Numbered from the stretch's first letter, positions 27,357 to 37,300 are shown. The stretch: DNA of 64,000 nucleotides from Veillonella sp. KGMB01456 (GCF_023051165.1 NZ_JALKIG010000004.1:51991-115990); one strand, 5' to 3'. Numbers and translations: made by a program. Notes: generated from the letters alone by a model not told the origin.

Positions 27357-28754
27357 TTAAGGGAAAATTATGATTTCCCCATAGCGCGCCGTGCCAAAAC
27401 TTGTCTCATCGCGATGGAGGTAGGTACCATTGGCATATAAATCATTATCCCGCTGGTAACCCGCATCAATGCCCGTAACCGCCCCAAACTCTGACAGCAT
27501 ACGTCCGCCCTGTTCCAAGGTTATACCGGTAGACGCCCGATAATTGCCGGATGCCAAAAGGACAATCAATGTACCGTCAGGTCGCACCCCTAATAAGGTA
27601 TGACCACGATAATTGTCGTCGTCAAAATCCGTCACCATACCATTAGCCAACACGATTCGCTTACTTTGAGCCAAAGTCGTACCGGCCGCACTGATTTTAA
27701 CAATCGTAGGAACCACTTGTAAGTTCACAATATCGCCGATGCGTAATGCATCAATCACCGGCACCATGGCACCGTGAGCCGACAACACGATATCGGCATC
27801 AGCCAATTTAGAGTCGTTCGTACCTTTAGCTATAACCACATTGCGCCGTAACGTAACCTCTTTGCCGTACACATTGGTGTGCGTCGATGAGCCGTAAGCC
27901 GCATTATAGGCGATGAGCTCATCCGCACCGCGCGTGCGATTAACACCGCTTACGATATAAATTTTGTCCCCTTCTTTCAATTGCAATTTAGGCGTTTCCA
28001 CACTAATCGTATACCCCTGATTAGGAATATAACGAAGTACCCCTACCGGCGTAATTTGATAGCCCGGTACAACGGGGATTTTTTCACCGGAAGCAAGCTG
28101 TACCGTTCCTTCCGCTAGCCCTTCACCGTTGAGCCCGGCCGCGACATCAGCCGCATTGACAAGCCCCACCGAAATGGCACCGGTCGGCGTCACCTCAGCC
28201 AAGGTCTCCGCCTTATCGCCGTCCGCTTTAATCACGGCCGGCTCTGTGGGCGCCACCATAAGGGCATCTACTTTTACGCGCCCCGTATCGGTACTGGTAT
28301 CCCATTTAGTATATACCACACCGTCCTTCAAGGGCTTTGTAGTTCGCTGATCATAATTATTAAACAAATCCAATACTATGCGGTCCGGATTTTGCAAAGT
28401 AAACATGTGGTAGCGAATCGGCTGATTTACACTGAGCGATAAGTCGAGGCCTGTATCTGTGCTCGCCAAGCCTACGCCTTGCAAAACACCGCTATTGCGA
28501 TTGTTATACTGAACCGGACCACTCGTGCGATTCGCAGTACCGGCAAAATGGATTCGTACCTGCTGTGCTTTTTCATTATAAATAGAACTCCAGCCATCCG
28601 GTAATCCCTTCATGTCAAGGACAATGCGGGTGTGCCCCACTTCATTGGTAGCACGTACGGCTGTCAAATCCGCCGCATCCGCAGCGCCGCCTACGAGCCA
28701 ACTCATTATCCCTGCCATTAAGACTGCACTAAGCTTCTTCTTACAGGCTTTCAT
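27357..28754 (-). CDS. Exported AMIN-domain protein with phosphodiester-glycosidase-like C-terminus
   Basis: Secreted protein of 465 residues: signal peptide (about 1-27), AMIN domain (about 28-135; HTRIVLDMKGLPDGW and NPDRIVLDLFN), which usually binds peptidoglycan or localises amidases, a linker, then a region from about 210 resembling the NAGPA/phosphodiester glycosidase fold (GHTLLGVRPDGTLIVLLAS, GRMLSEFGAVTGIDAG). The usual DGGGSS catalytic loop is not visible; the equivalent is DAGYQRDND, so catalysis is doubtful. First gene of the envelope block; ATG 28754 with AAAGGAGG upstream. Confidence 0.78.
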   Translation of the reverse strand: MKACKKKLSAVLMAGIMSWLVGGAADAADLTAVRATNEVGHTRIVLDMKGLPDGWSSIYNEKAQQVRIHFAGTANRTSGPVQYNNRNSGVLQGVGLASTDTGLDLSLSVNQPIRYHMFTLQNPDRIVLDLFNNYDQRTTKPLKDGVVYTKWDTSTDTGRVKVDALMVAPTEPAVIKADGDKAETLAEVTPTGAISVGLVNAADVAAGLNGEGLAEGTVQLASGEKIPVVPGYQITPVGVLRYIPNQGYTISVETPKLQLKEGDKIYIVSGVNRTRGADELIAYNAAYGSSTHTNVYGKEVTLRRNVVIAKGTNDSKLADADIVLSAHGAMVPVIDALRIGDIVNLQVVPTIVKISAAGTTLAQSKRIVLANGMVTDFDDDNYRGHTLLGVRPDGTLIVLLASGNYRASTGITLEQGGRMLSEFGAVTGIDAGYQRDNDLYANGTYLHRDETSFGTARYGEIIIFP

Positions 28755-28858
28755 AGTTCCCTCCTTTGAAAAAATCTATAAACTATTATCGTCATTTTAG
28801 TACCATTTTATCTATTATAACATATATACCCGCTAACTACTTGAAATATTATGTGAAA

Positions 28859-28897
28859 ATAAAAAAGATTGCAAGCGACCTTGCCGCTCACAATCTT
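28859..28897 (-). terminator. Terminator of the murA-mreB unit
   Basis: The minus strand shows AAGATTG-TG-AGCG-loop-CGCT-TG-CAATCTT followed by TTTTTAT, a stem of about 13 bp with two G-T pairs. It lies about 100 bp after the mreB-like stop codon. Confidence 0.8.
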
Positions 28898-28995
28898 CTT
28901 TGTATTTATTATTCAATGACCAAATTGCTTAAGCCAATATAACTACGCTTCACCATATCCGGTCCGGTTTGTTGAAACAAGACGGGCTATTGGGC

Positions 28996-30174
28996 CTACT
29001 GCAATTCTTCCAAACTGTCCTGCAAGCGATCCATTTCACGCAAAGCACGACCGGTTCCGACGATAACCGAATAACGAGGATTGTCCACCAAATAGGCCGC
29101 TACCCCGATAGCCCGCGTAATAAGGCGGTCAAAACCGCTGATTAACGCTCCGCCTCCGGTTAGAATGATACCATGATCACAGATTTCCGCTACCAACTCA
29201 GGTGGCGTTTTTTCCAAAATATCTTTGATACCTTCCAAGATAACATTCACCGGTTTTTCCAATGCCATCTGCACTTCCTTGGAACTTACTTTAATAGCCT
29301 GCGGCAAGCCGCTCACAATATCGCGACCGCGCACGGTTATTTCTTCTACCGGCGCTTTACGATCCACCGTACCGACAGCAATTTTTACTTCTTCTGCCGT
29401 ACGCCGACCGATTAATAGCTTACGACGTCGTTTGATATAGCTGATAATGGCTTCATCAAACTTATCACCGCCCATGCGCAAAGACTTACTCACTACGACA
29501 CCGGTGGTGCAAAGCACCGCAATATCCGTAGTGCCGCCGCCTACGTCAACCACAATAGCTCCGGCAGACGCTGCTTTATCAAGGCCCGTCCCCAAAGCGA
29601 CCGCCAACGGCTCTTCGATGAGCACCGTCTTACGGGCACCCGTTTGAAGTACCGCTTCGATAACAGCCCTCTTTTCAACCGGCGTAATGCCGGACGGCAC
29701 GCATATAACGATGCGCGGTTTGAATAAAGTCGAGGCCGGTAACACGCTCTTAATATAGTAACGAAGCATGAACTCCGTCATGTCATAGTTATTAATAACA
29801 CCGTCCTGAAGGGGGCGAATGACTTCAATATCCGCCGGCGTGCGCCCCAGCATAATGCGCGCGTCTTCACCGACAGCCACCACTTCATGAGTGTGAATAT
29901 TCCAAGCTACATAGGCCGGTTCATCAAGCACAACGCCTTTGCCTTTAATGTAAATCAATACATTCGTCGTGCCCAAGTCAATGCCTACGTCATAGGCCCA
30001 CCACAGCGCCAATTTTTCAAAAGGAGATACCCATTTATCTGCTTTCTTGGCTACTGTTTTAGGCGTGGTCGTCGCAATGGGTTGCGTGCTTCGTTTGCGT
30101 CGCTCTTCACGCTTTTGTAAAACTTCGGCACGGCTTACCTTTTTCTTACTCGTCCACCCGAACAATGTCAGCAC
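28996..30174 (-). CDS. MreB/Mbl-like cell-shape protein with N-terminal basic extension
   Basis: Actin-fold ATPase of the MreB family. The ATPase core begins at about residue 60 ([15 protein letters not shown]) and contains [13 protein letters not shown] (phosphate-2 loop) and [11 protein letters not shown] (adenosine loop). The 392 residues include about 58 extra N-terminal residues rich in Lys, Arg and Thr, not usual for MreB, which normally starts at the first strand. The start (GTG 30174) overlaps murA by 29 bp; other near-cognate starts are possible, but the whole extension is open and in frame. Functions in cell-wall patterning are inferred from the family. Confidence 0.85.
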   Translation of the reverse strand: MLTLFGWTSKKKVSRAEVLQKREERRKRSTQPIATTTPKTVAKKADKWVSPFEKLALWWAYDVGIDLGTTNVLIYIKGKGVVLDEPAYVAWNIHTHEVVAVGEDARIMLGRTPADIEVIRPLQDGVINNYDMTEFMLRYYIKSVLPASTLFKPRIVICVPSGITPVEKRAVIEAVLQTGARKTVLIEEPLAVALGTGLDKAASAGAIVVDVGGGTTDIAVLCTTGVVVSKSLRMGGDKFDEAIISYIKRRRKLLIGRRTAEEVKIAVGTVDRKAPVEEITVRGRDIVSGLPQAIKVSSKEVQMALEKPVNVILEGIKDILEKTPPELVAEICDHGIILTGGGALISGFDRLITRAIGVAAYLVDNPRYSVIVGTGRALREMDRLQDSLEELQ

Positions 30175-31411
30175 CTAACCCTTTTAATTTGCCTACCAAG
30201 TTGTCATAACCTCGGTCAATATGCGACAGCTGGGTTACTTTCGTAACACCTTCCGCCGCCAATCCGGCACACACTAAAGCAGCTCCGGCACGCAAATCGG
30301 TAGCCCGTACTTCGGTGCCCTTCAATTTAGGTACACCGTCAACAATAGCACGACGCTCTTCAATGCGAATCTGAGCACCCATTTTCTTCAATTCATCGAC
30401 ATGCATAAAGCGGTTTTCAAAAACCGTTTCCATAACCGTACTGGTTCCCTTGGCAATGGTCGTAAAGGCCATGAATTGAGCCTGCATATCCGTCGGGAAG
30501 CCCGGGTATGGTAATGTCTTAATATCTACGGCTTTTACATTGCCGTCGGAAATAACGCGAATACCGTCCACATCTTCCTGCACGGTTACGCCGGCTTCTT
30601 TCAATTTCGCCACAACCGGTTTTAAATGCTCGGATAAAGCATTTTCAACATACACGTCACCGCCGGCCATGGCCGCTGCGATGAGATACGTACCAGCTTC
30701 GATACGGTCAGGAATTACCGTATGAGTAGCGCCTTTTAATTCTTTAACGCCTTGGATACGAATTACATTCGTGCCGGCGCCGCGAATATCGGCTCCCATA
30801 CTATTTAAGTAAGTTACTAAATCTACAATTTCAGGTTCTTCCGCAGCGTTTTCGATAATCGTTTTACCTTCCGCCATGGAAGCCGCCATAATTACGTTTT
30901 CCGTAGCGCCAACGCTTGGGAAGTCGAGATAAATCTGATTACCTTTAAGGCCTTCCGGAGCGGATGCCAATACATAACCGTCCCCCATTTCGATAGTGGC
31001 ACCTAAAGCTTCAAACGCTTTTAAGTGTAAATCAATAGGACGCGAGCCGATGGCACAACCACCGGGTAAAGAAATACGGGCTTCACGACGGCGTGCCAAT
31101 AAAGGTCCCATAACTAAAAACGACGCACGCATGCGACGAACTAATTCATAGGGAGCTTCTGTAGCCGTAATTTCCGAAGCATCAAACCGGATTTCCTGAT
31201 TAGCTTCATCCTTGGTAACTTTAACGCCTAATGCTGAAATTACCTCACAAATCGTATGTACATCCTCCAAATGAGGCACTTCTACTAATCGACTTGGCGT
31301 CGATGCCAACATGGTGGCCGCAATAATCGGCAACACCGCATTTTTTGCGCTACTTACACGAACGCGACCATTCAACGGTTTACCACCGTTAATGACGAGC
31401 TTTTCCAACAA
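30146..31411 (-). CDS. murA: UDP-N-acetylglucosamine 1-carboxyvinyltransferase MurA
   Basis: First committed enzyme of peptidoglycan synthesis, transferring enolpyruvate to UDP-GlcNAc. It has 421 residues, normal for the family. The active-site Cys is present at C119 in [12 protein letters not shown], so the enzyme should be of the fosfomycin-reactive type. K23 in SSAKNAVLP and the C-terminal DLRAGAALV segment are also conserved. The start is TTG 31411 (or the next TTG), with GGGAGG 5 nt upstream. A good promoter and a 27-bp tandem repeat lie upstream; mreB overlaps its end. Confidence 0.95.
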   Translation of the reverse strand: MLEKLVINGGKPLNGRVRVSSAKNAVLPIIAATMLASTPSRLVEVPHLEDVHTICEVISALGVKVTKDEANQEIRFDASEITATEAPYELVRRMRASFLVMGPLLARRREARISLPGGCAIGSRPIDLHLKAFEALGATIEMGDGYVLASAPEGLKGNQIYLDFPSVGATENVIMAASMAEGKTIIENAAEEPEIVDLVTYLNSMGADIRGAGTNVIRIQGVKELKGATHTVIPDRIEAGTYLIAAAMAGGDVYVENALSEHLKPVVAKLKEAGVTVQEDVDGIRVISDGNVKAVDIKTLPYPGFPTDMQAQFMAFTTIAKGTSTVMETVFENRFMHVDELKKMGAQIRIEERRAIVDGVPKLKGTEVRATDLRAGAALVCAGLAAEGVTKVTQLSHIDRGYDNLVGKLKGLGADIVRVDE

Positions 31412-31423
31412 TACTTCCTCCCA

Positions 31424-31477
31424 TAATGCAATCTATTAATCTATAGTCTTTAATGCACTCTATTATTCTATAGTCTT
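31424..31477. repeat. 27-bp tandem direct repeat in the murA leader
   Basis: Two head-to-tail copies (31424-31450 and 31451-31477) differ at only two of 27 positions (8 and 15). Each contains the palindrome CTATAG. The pair lies between the predicted start site and the murA ribosome site, so it is transcribed. Confidence 0.9.
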
Positions 31478-31504
31478 ATAGTTCTTCTTTAAATTCTACC
31501 TTAT

Positions 31505-31533
31505 AGTATACTTTAAAACAGGCGGTTCATCAA
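31505..31533 (-). promoter_or_regulatory. Promoter of murA
   Basis: The minus strand reads TTGATG, a 17-bp spacer, then TATACT: a good sigma-A-type match (4/6 and 5/6). The predicted transcript begins near 31498, giving a leader of nearly 90 nt that includes the 27-bp tandem repeat. Confidence 0.65.
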
Positions 31534-31644
31534 GTACCCGACCGGCACGGATTGCCTATTTAAGGCAATTATTTCAAGCCAAAATGCACCGTTTGATTCA
31601 CGTCTAGCAAAATGAAGAAAATTCGGTCAAATCTATAGTAAAAC

Positions 31645-31690
31645 AGAAAAAGACGGCTCCATATCTTACGATATAGAGCCGTTTTATTAT
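31645..31690 (-). terminator. Terminator of the fsa-glpX unit (possibly bidirectional)
   Basis: ACGGCTC-(ATATC-loop-GATAT)-GAGCCGT forms a 12-bp stem with one mismatch. T-rich runs follow on both strands (CTTTTTCTG on minus, TTTTATTATA on plus). Given the flanking genes the minus direction is relevant. Confidence 0.8.
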
Positions 31691-31702
31691 ACTTTTTCTA
31701 AT

Positions 31703-31793
31703 TATGCCATTAAGCGTTTTATTGAAACTGCCCGCTTTATGGTAACTGAGCACTTTATAGCAATTAACCGTTACATGCAGATTACCGCTTATT
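31703..31793 (-). repeat. Degenerate 18-bp-period tandem repeat after glpX
   Basis: Read on the minus strand from the glpX stop codon, about five units of 16-18 bp begin with ATAA(A/G) and continue with CGG or GTG-like bases. The last units, translated in the glpX frame, give IKCSVT, IKRAVS, IKRLMA, so the period keeps the codon frame. Confidence 0.6.
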
Positions 31794-32754
31794 TTGCTTT
31801 CATAGATTTTAACTTGCGGTCCAAACGATGAATAGTATCAACAAAGCGAACCGTTCCTGTCTTATAACGCATTACAACGGATTCCGTACGAGCACCGCCG
31901 GCAAAGTATTTAATACCGGATAAGATATTGCCTTCCGTAATAGCCGTTGCGGAGAAAATTACATCTTCCCCATGTACGAGGTCATCAATAGTCAATACTT
32001 TATTTAAATCGGTAATGCCCATAGCATGACAACGACGAACTTCTTCGTCATTTTCAGGCAACAAGCGCGCTTGCATATCGCCGCCTGTACATTTTAAAGC
32101 AGCCGCTGCCAAAACGCCTTCCGGAGCCCCGCCGGTACCGATAACCATGTGAATACCGGAACCTTCAAGACCACATTCCATAGCCGGATTTACGTCACCG
32201 TCGGTGATTAAACGAATACGGGCACCCGCTTCACGAGCTTCGCGCATAATCGCTTCATGACGCGGACGATCAAGCATAACGATGGTCATATCATCGATAC
32301 CGCGTTCCATTTTTTCAGCCACACGGCGCAAGTTTTCAGTAACACTGGCATTCAAATCGATAACGCCTTTGGCACGAGGACCTACGCAAAGTTTCTGCAT
32401 GTACATATCAGGAGCATGCAACAAACCGCCTTTAGGAGCGATGGCCAATACTGCGATAGCACCATTTTGACCTTTAGCAATCAGATTCGTACCTTCAATC
32501 GGATCCACCGCGATGTCCACAGCTTCACCGCCGGCACCCACTTCTTCACCGATGTAAAGCATAGGGGCTTCATCGATTTCCCCTTCCCCGATAACAACGG
32601 TACCCGAAATAGGTACTGTATCAAAGGTTTGACGCATAGCATCTACAGCGAGTTGATCGGCGCCGTCTTTCTCACCGCGACCAAGCAAACGACCACTGCG
32701 AAGCGCTGCCGCTTCCGTTACACGTACAAATTCCAAAGCTAATGTTCTATCCAC
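31789..32754 (-). CDS. glpX: Fructose-1,6-bisphosphatase class II (GlpX)
   Basis: Metal-dependent phosphatase of gluconeogenesis. It has 321 residues with the GlpX signatures VIGEGEIDEAPMLYIGE and DPIEGTNL (metal-binding Asp/Glu), and GTGGAPEGVLAAAAL. I chose GTG 32754 because AAGGAGG lies 8 nt upstream and the protein then starts VDRTLALEFVRVTEAAA as in the family. It follows fsa by 55 bp. A gluconeogenic enzyme beside a sugar-phosphate aldolase suits an organism that grows on organic acids, but that is inference. Confidence 0.95.
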   Translation of the reverse strand: MDRTLALEFVRVTEAAALRSGRLLGRGEKDGADQLAVDAMRQTFDTVPISGTVVIGEGEIDEAPMLYIGEEVGAGGEAVDIAVDPIEGTNLIAKGQNGAIAVLAIAPKGGLLHAPDMYMQKLCVGPRAKGVIDLNASVTENLRRVAEKMERGIDDMTIVMLDRPRHEAIMREAREAGARIRLITDGDVNPAMECGLEGSGIHMVIGTGGAPEGVLAAAALKCTGGDMQARLLPENDEEVRRCHAMGITDLNKVLTIDDLVHGEDVIFSATAITEGNILSGIKYFAGGARTESVVMRYKTGTVRFVDTIHRLDRKLKSMKAK

Positions 32755-32809
32755 AGTTTTTACCTCCTTAAAATGCCCTCTTACGTAGCAGGGCAACACG
32801 ATTCCTTAA

Positions 32810-33454
32810 TTATTTGTTGGCTGCTTCCCAATCTGCTAAGAATCTGGCAAGACCTGCATCCGTTAAAGGATGTTTCATCGAGGCAGTTAACACCTTGTAT
32901 GGCACCGTGGCAATATGAGCGCCCGCTTTCGCACACTGCGTCATATGCATTGGTGTACGAACGGAGGCGGCAATAATTTCAGCCTTAATGTCATGCATAA
33001 TAAAGATTTCGGCAATATCTTCAATCAAAGTAATGCCATCCATGCTCATATCATCGATACGGCCTACGAAAGGACTAACGAAGGTAGCACCGGCACGAGC
33101 GGCCAAGAGAGCCTGGTTAGCGGAGAAGATCAAAGTAACGTTGGTTTTGATGCCTTCTTTAGAAAGAATGGAAACGGCTTTGAGACCTTCTTCCGTCATA
33201 GGAACTTTGATGACAACGTTTTTGCCCAATTTTACGAGCTCATGAGCTTCTTTAACCATTTCAGGTGCTTCGGTAGCAATAACTTCAGCACTTACAGGGC
33301 CGTCAACGAGTTCGGCAATCTGTTTGATTACTTCTTTAAGATCGCGTTTTTCTTTAACAATCAAAGAAGGGTTAGTCGTTACACCGGCAACGAAGCCCAT
33401 TTCATAAGCGGCTTTAATTTCATCAAAATTGGCAGTATCAATAAAAATTTTCAT
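32810..33454 (-). CDS. fsa: Fructose-6-phosphate aldolase / transaldolase-like (TalC/Fsa family)
   Basis: Small class I aldolase of 214 residues. It starts [14 protein letters not shown], typical of the TalC/Fsa family, and carries the Schiff-base Lys in NVVIKVPMT (about residue 84), plus [12 protein letters not shown] and SPFVGRIDD. Family members act either as transaldolase or as fructose-6-phosphate aldolase, and sequence by eye does not separate the two reactions. It probably serves sugar-phosphate interconversion for nucleotide and envelope sugars. Upstream of glpX in the same unit; AAAGGAG before ATG. Confidence 0.93.
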   Translation of the reverse strand: MKIFIDTANFDEIKAAYEMGFVAGVTTNPSLIVKEKRDLKEVIKQIAELVDGPVSAEVIATEAPEMVKEAHELVKLGKNVVIKVPMTEEGLKAVSILSKEGIKTNVTLIFSANQALLAARAGATFVSPFVGRIDDMSMDGITLIEDIAEIFIMHDIKAEIIAASVRTPMHMTQCAKAGAHIATVPYKVLTASMKHPLTDAGLARFLADWEAANK

Positions 33455-33575
33455 AGGAACTCCTTTTTAAAAACACTGTAGACCGTTGAATTATATACAC
33501 TCCGGAAGATTTGCCTCAGTTTAGCCGAAACAAGTCGTTGCAACTACATCGGCGGTTTCCGAAATTGCATAGGTG

Positions 33576-33599
33576 AAGGTCTGACGTACGTCAGACCTT
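33576..33599. repeat. Perfect 24-bp palindrome after serS
   Basis: AAGGTCTGACGT/ACGTCAGACCTT is a perfect inverted repeat with no loop, 13 bp beyond the serS stop codon. As RNA it would form a 10-bp stem with a 4-nt loop, but no T-tract follows in either direction. It may be an mRNA 3'-end stabiliser or a weak terminator. Confidence 0.6.
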
Positions 33600-33612
33600 A
33601 TGCCTTATACTT

Positions 33613-34893
33613 CTATTTTACAGGTTTAATTACTTCTGCGCCACCCATATATGGCTGTAAAACTTTAGGAATGCGAACGGAGCCGTCAGCTTCTTGGAAG
33701 TTTTCCAAAATAGCAGCTACGGTACGACCTACAGCCAAACCGGAACCGTTTAAAGTATGAACGAATTCAGGTTTGCTCTTCGCATCACGACGGAATTTGA
33801 TGTTACCGCGGCGTGCTTGGAAATCGGTCATGTTGGAGCAGGACGAAATTTCACGGTAGCAATCCTGAGCCGGCATCCAAACTTCTACGTCATAGGTTTT
33901 AGCGGAACCGAAGCCGATATCACCGGTGCAAAGGGTGATTACGCGATGCGGTAATTCCAATAAACGCAATACTTCTTCCGCATTATCCGTCAAGGATTCG
34001 AGTTCCTGATAAGATGTTTCAGGGGTAGCGAATTTTACCATTTCAACTTTGTTGAACTGATGCTGACGAATGAGACCGCGTGTATCGCGACCGGCCGAAC
34101 CGGCTTCCGCACGGAAACAAGCAGTGAAGGCCGTGTAGTATTTAGGCAATTCATCGATGCTCAAAATTTCGCCCGCATGGAAGTTAGTAAGGGTAACTTC
34201 AGCGGTCGGAATGAGGAAGTATTCCGTATTTTCTACTTTATACATATCTTCAGCGAACTTAGGTAATTGCCCGGTGTTAGTCAAAGTCTGACGTGTTACC
34301 ATGTACGGTGTCATCATTTCAGTGTAACCCTGCTGTTCCGTATGAAGGTCGAGCATGAAGTTGATTAAAGCACGTTCCAAACGAGCACCGAGGCCTTTGT
34401 AGAATGTGAAACGGGCACCACTTTCTTTAGCGGCACGTTCCCAGTCTAAAATATCGAGGCTTTCGCCTAAATCCCAGTGAGCCTGGATAGGGAAATCGAA
34501 TTCACGAGGTTTGCCCCAACGACGCATTTCAGGGTTGTCATTTTCATCTTCCCCTACCGGTACGGAGGCATCGCACATATTTGGCAACATGAGGGCAATG
34601 TTTTGGAGTGAAGATTCAGTTTCACGAATTTTGCCGTCAAGCTCAGCAATTTTGTCGCCCACTTTCTGCATTTCCGCAATTTTATCGTCCGCATTTTCTT
34701 TATTGCGTTTTAACGCGCTGATTTCTGCGGTTACTGAGTTGCGCTGTGCTTTTAATTGTTCTACTTCTTGAATTAAATCCTTGCGCAAATCATACAATTT
34801 GGCAAAGTTTTCCAAATCGCCGGTAGTATGGCGATTGTCCAAGTTTTGCTGTACTGCTTCCAGATTTTCTCTTACGAAACGTAAATCTAACAT
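33613..34893 (-). CDS. serS: Seryl-tRNA synthetase
   Basis: Class II synthetase charging tRNA-Ser. It has 426 residues: an N-terminal two-helix coiled-coil arm (about 1-105) and a catalytic domain with motif 2 [15 protein letters not shown] and motif 3 region [14 protein letters not shown] chose ATG 34893 so that the protein starts [10 protein letters not shown], as usual, with AGAGG 7 nt upstream; an ATG two codons earlier is too close to that site. No T-box leader was found in the short gap upstream. Confidence 0.97.
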   Translation of the reverse strand: MLDLRFVRENLEAVQQNLDNRHTTGDLENFAKLYDLRKDLIQEVEQLKAQRNSVTAEISALKRNKENADDKIAEMQKVGDKIAELDGKIRETESSLQNIALMLPNMCDASVPVGEDENDNPEMRRWGKPREFDFPIQAHWDLGESLDILDWERAAKESGARFTFYKGLGARLERALINFMLDLHTEQQGYTEMMTPYMVTRQTLTNTGQLPKFAEDMYKVENTEYFLIPTAEVTLTNFHAGEILSIDELPKYYTAFTACFRAEAGSAGRDTRGLIRQHQFNKVEMVKFATPETSYQELESLTDNAEEVLRLLELPHRVITLCTGDIGFGSAKTYDVEVWMPAQDCYREISSCSNMTDFQARRGNIKFRRDAKSKPEFVHTLNGSGLAVGRTVAAILENFQEADGSVRIPKVLQPYMGGAEVIKPVK

Positions 34894-34984
34894 ATCCATA
34901 ACCTCTTACTTAAAATGCGTGCCCAATGGCACAATGTATTATTAATTACACTTAATCATACCACATCTGAATAGTTTTTGCCAT

Positions 34985-35017
34985 GAAAAAAAGTGGCCAC
35001 GCATATTACGTGACCAC
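34985..35017 (-). terminator. Terminator of lysS
   Basis: The minus strand shows GTGGTCACG-7 nt-CGTGGCCAC followed by TTTTTTTC: a 9-bp stem with one G-T pair and a long T-tract, starting 34 bp after the lysS stop codon. Confidence 0.9.
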
Positions 35018-35050
35018 CATACAGTGTTTCAGTATAAAATTATATCTTAC

Positions 35051-36589
35051 TTATTCAGCTTTGTCAGCTTCTTCAGCTTCAACAGCTTTAGCTTCCGTTT
35101 CCGGTTTCATAAGTGGGAATAACAATACGTCACGGATAGAAGCGGAATCAGTTAAGAACATAACGAGACGGTCGATACCGATACCGAGGCCGGCTGTTGG
35201 CGGTAAACCGTATTCCAAAGCAGTTACGAAGTCTTCATCCATACGGTGAGCTTCATCGTCACCGGCGGCACGTTCCTGTAACTGTTTTTCAAAACGTTGA
35301 CGCTGATCGATTGGGTCGTTCAACTCGGAATAACCGTTTGCCAATTCACGACCGTATACGAAGGCTTCGAAACGTTCGGTAGTCAATGGTTTTTCACGGT
35401 TCTGTTTAGCCAATGGAGAAATTTCCAAAGGATGACCGTAAACGATGGTTGGCTCAATCAAGTTTTCTTCTACATAGTCTTCGAAGCAAAGATTGATGAT
35501 CTTGCCGATACCGTCGCGGTCCGTGTATTCTACATTCAAGCGGTCCGCAATAGCGCGCGCTTCTTCCAAGGTTTCAACGGCGTCAAAGTCTTCACCGGTG
35601 TACTTCTTGATGCCTTCCTGCATCGTAATACGGTTCCAAGGCGGCGTCAAATCAATTTCAGTGCCCTGGTAGTTGATTTTAGTTGTACCGAGAACTTCCT
35701 GTGCACAGTAAGCCACGATGTTTTCAGTCAACATAATGGCATCTTCGAAGTTGCCGTAAGCCTGGTAAGATTCCATCATGGTGAATTCAGGGTTATGGCG
35801 ATTGTCGATACCTTCGTTACGGAAGGAACGGTTAATTTCGAATACGCGTTCCAAACCGCCTACGATAAGGCGTTTTAAGTGCAATTCAGGGGAAATACGC
35901 ATGTAAATGTCGATATCAAGCGCATTGTGATGGGTAATGAACGGACGCGCCGCCGCACCACCCGGAATAGCGTGGAGCATTGGTGTTTCCACTTCCATGA
36001 ACTGATGAGCGTTCATGTACTGGCGCATTTTAGCCACGATTTGGGTGCGTTTAATAAAAGTATCGCGCACTTCCGGATTTACAATCAAATCCACATAGCG
36101 TTGACGATAGCGAAGTTCCGTATCTTTTAAGCCATGCCATTTTTCAGGTAACGGACGCAAAGATTTGGAAAGCAATGTAAGTTTGTTAACTTTAATGGTG
36201 ATTTCGCCCATGTGTGTGCGGAATACATGGCCTTCGATACCTACGATATCGCCCATGTCGAGCATTTTCACATGTTTATAAACATCTTCACCTAAAATAT
36301 CTTTACGCAAGTAGATCTGAATATCACCGGTTAAATCACGAATATTGGCAAACGCCGTTTTACCGTGGGATCGAATCGTCATAAGACGACCGGCTACGGT
36401 TACCGGCTGATCTTCAAAATCACGGAAGTTGTCTTTTATTGTTGCCGCATGCTGCTGTACTACAAAACGCTGGCCAAAAGGATACACTCCGTCTGCCTCG
36501 TATTGCGCAAGCTTATCGCGACGAATTAACATTTGATCATTTAATTCCTGCTGTTGTTCTTGTACTGTAGTCGCTTTTTCTTCGCTCAC
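35051..36589 (-). CDS. lysS: Lysyl-tRNA synthetase, class II
   Basis: Charges tRNA-Lys. The 512 residues comprise an N-terminal OB-fold anticodon-binding domain (about 45-165, [18 protein letters not shown]) and a class II catalytic core with motif 2 [14 protein letters not shown] and motif 3 [14 protein letters not shown]. The C-terminus has an acidic Ala/Glu-rich extension of about 15 residues. The start is GTG 36589 with AGGAGG 8 nt upstream; an ATG directly followed by TAA sits between the ribosome site and the GTG. Confidence 0.97.
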   Translation of the reverse strand: MSEEKATTVQEQQQELNDQMLIRRDKLAQYEADGVYPFGQRFVVQQHAATIKDNFRDFEDQPVTVAGRLMTIRSHGKTAFANIRDLTGDIQIYLRKDILGEDVYKHVKMLDMGDIVGIEGHVFRTHMGEITIKVNKLTLLSKSLRPLPEKWHGLKDTELRYRQRYVDLIVNPEVRDTFIKRTQIVAKMRQYMNAHQFMEVETPMLHAIPGGAAARPFITHHNALDIDIYMRISPELHLKRLIVGGLERVFEINRSFRNEGIDNRHNPEFTMMESYQAYGNFEDAIMLTENIVAYCAQEVLGTTKINYQGTEIDLTPPWNRITMQEGIKKYTGEDFDAVETLEEARAIADRLNVEYTDRDGIGKIINLCFEDYVEENLIEPTIVYGHPLEISPLAKQNREKPLTTERFEAFVYGRELANGYSELNDPIDQRQRFEKQLQERAAGDDEAHRMDEDFVTALEYGLPPTAGLGIGIDRLVMFLTDSASIRDVLLFPLMKPETEAKAVEAEEADKAE

Positions 36590-36706
36590 TTACATGGCCT
36601 CCTAACTTCATCTGCTCAAATACGGTATTACTTATAGTATAACAGTTTTGAGCCCATTTTTGGTATATTTTATTGGCTGCCACCTTATTAGCTGGCTACT
36701 GCCGTA

Positions 36707-37180
36707 TTAGCTGATTGCTAAAATTTTGAAAGTCGCTACACCATCCGGTGTATTTACTTCAACGGTAGCACCTTTTTTCTTACCGAGAATAGCGCTGCCT
36801 ACCGGCGATTCATTGGAAATACGATTGTTGAAAGGATCCGCTTCGGAGGAACCTACAATTACATAATCCAATTCTTCGTTAAATTCTTCGTCTAATAATT
36901 TAACTTTACTGCCCACGGATACTACGTTTTTGCGAGTTTTTTCGTCAATAATTTTAGCCGTGTTGATTTTATTTTCTAATTCAATGATATGACCTTCGAT
37001 AAAAGCCTGTTCATTTTTTGCATCATCATATTCAGAGTTTTCACTGATGTCGCCATATTCGATAGCTGTTTTAATACGCTGTGCTACTTCAATACGACGA
37101 ACAGATTTGTAATGAGCTAATTCTTCTTCAAGTTTCTTAAGACCTTCTGCGGTTAACAGTGTTTCTTTAACTTCTGCCAT
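36707..37180 (-). CDS. greA: Transcription elongation factor GreA
   Basis: Rescues backtracked RNA polymerase by stimulating transcript cleavage. The 157 residues comprise an N-terminal coiled coil (about 8-75) with the acidic tip YGDISENSEYDDAKNEQ and a C-terminal FKBP-like domain with ISNESPVGSAILGKKKG. The length is standard. ATG 37180 has AGAGGAG 7 nt upstream. It is separated from the dus gene upstream by a terminator, so it should have its own promoter, and lysS lies 117 bp further upstream in map position but downstream in transcription order is lower coordinates. Confidence 0.97.
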   Translation of the reverse strand: MAEVKETLLTAEGLKKLEEELAHYKSVRRIEVAQRIKTAIEYGDISENSEYDDAKNEQAFIEGHIIELENKINTAKIIDEKTRKNVVSVGSKVKLLDEEFNEELDYVIVGSSEADPFNNRISNESPVGSAILGKKKGATVEVNTPDGVATFKILAIS

Positions 37181-37217
37181 AATAGGACTCCTCTTCCAAT
37201 AGTTGTTTAGCTATAAA

Positions 37218-37240
37218 GAAAAAGTGTCATACACTGACAC
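37218..37240 (-). terminator. Terminator of the birA-coaX-dus unit
   Basis: The minus strand reads GTGTCA-5 nt-TGACAC followed by TTTTTC, about 98 bp after the dus stop codon and before greA. Confidence 0.75.
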
Positions 37241-37300
37241 CTTTGCTTTACATCACATATTTTTACGCTTTTTACGTAATTTACGTAATATTATAACAAT

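Larger units (their letters stand above)
31412..31788. other. 377-bp intergenic region between murA and glpX
   Basis: No gene seen. It contains, in order, the murA leader with a 27-bp tandem repeat (31424-31477), the murA promoter (31505-31533), a hairpin terminator for glpX (31645-31690), and an 18-bp-period degenerate repeat array that abuts the glpX stop codon (31703-31793). Confidence 0.6.

Noticed and set aside
31424..31477. CRISPR or transposon end
   Set aside because: Only two adjacent copies with no spacer and no inverted ends or target duplication.
32810..32830. Frameshift at the fsa-glpX border
   Set aside because: Both frames are complete with normal starts and stops, separated by 55 bp.
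33576..33599. Palindrome after serS as a rho-independent terminator or origin
   Set aside because: No T-run on either strand and no DnaA-box cluster; kept only as an inverted repeat.
33455..34984. T-box leader before serS
   Set aside because: The 150-bp region upstream contains the lysS terminator and no specifier or antiterminator structure that I could find.
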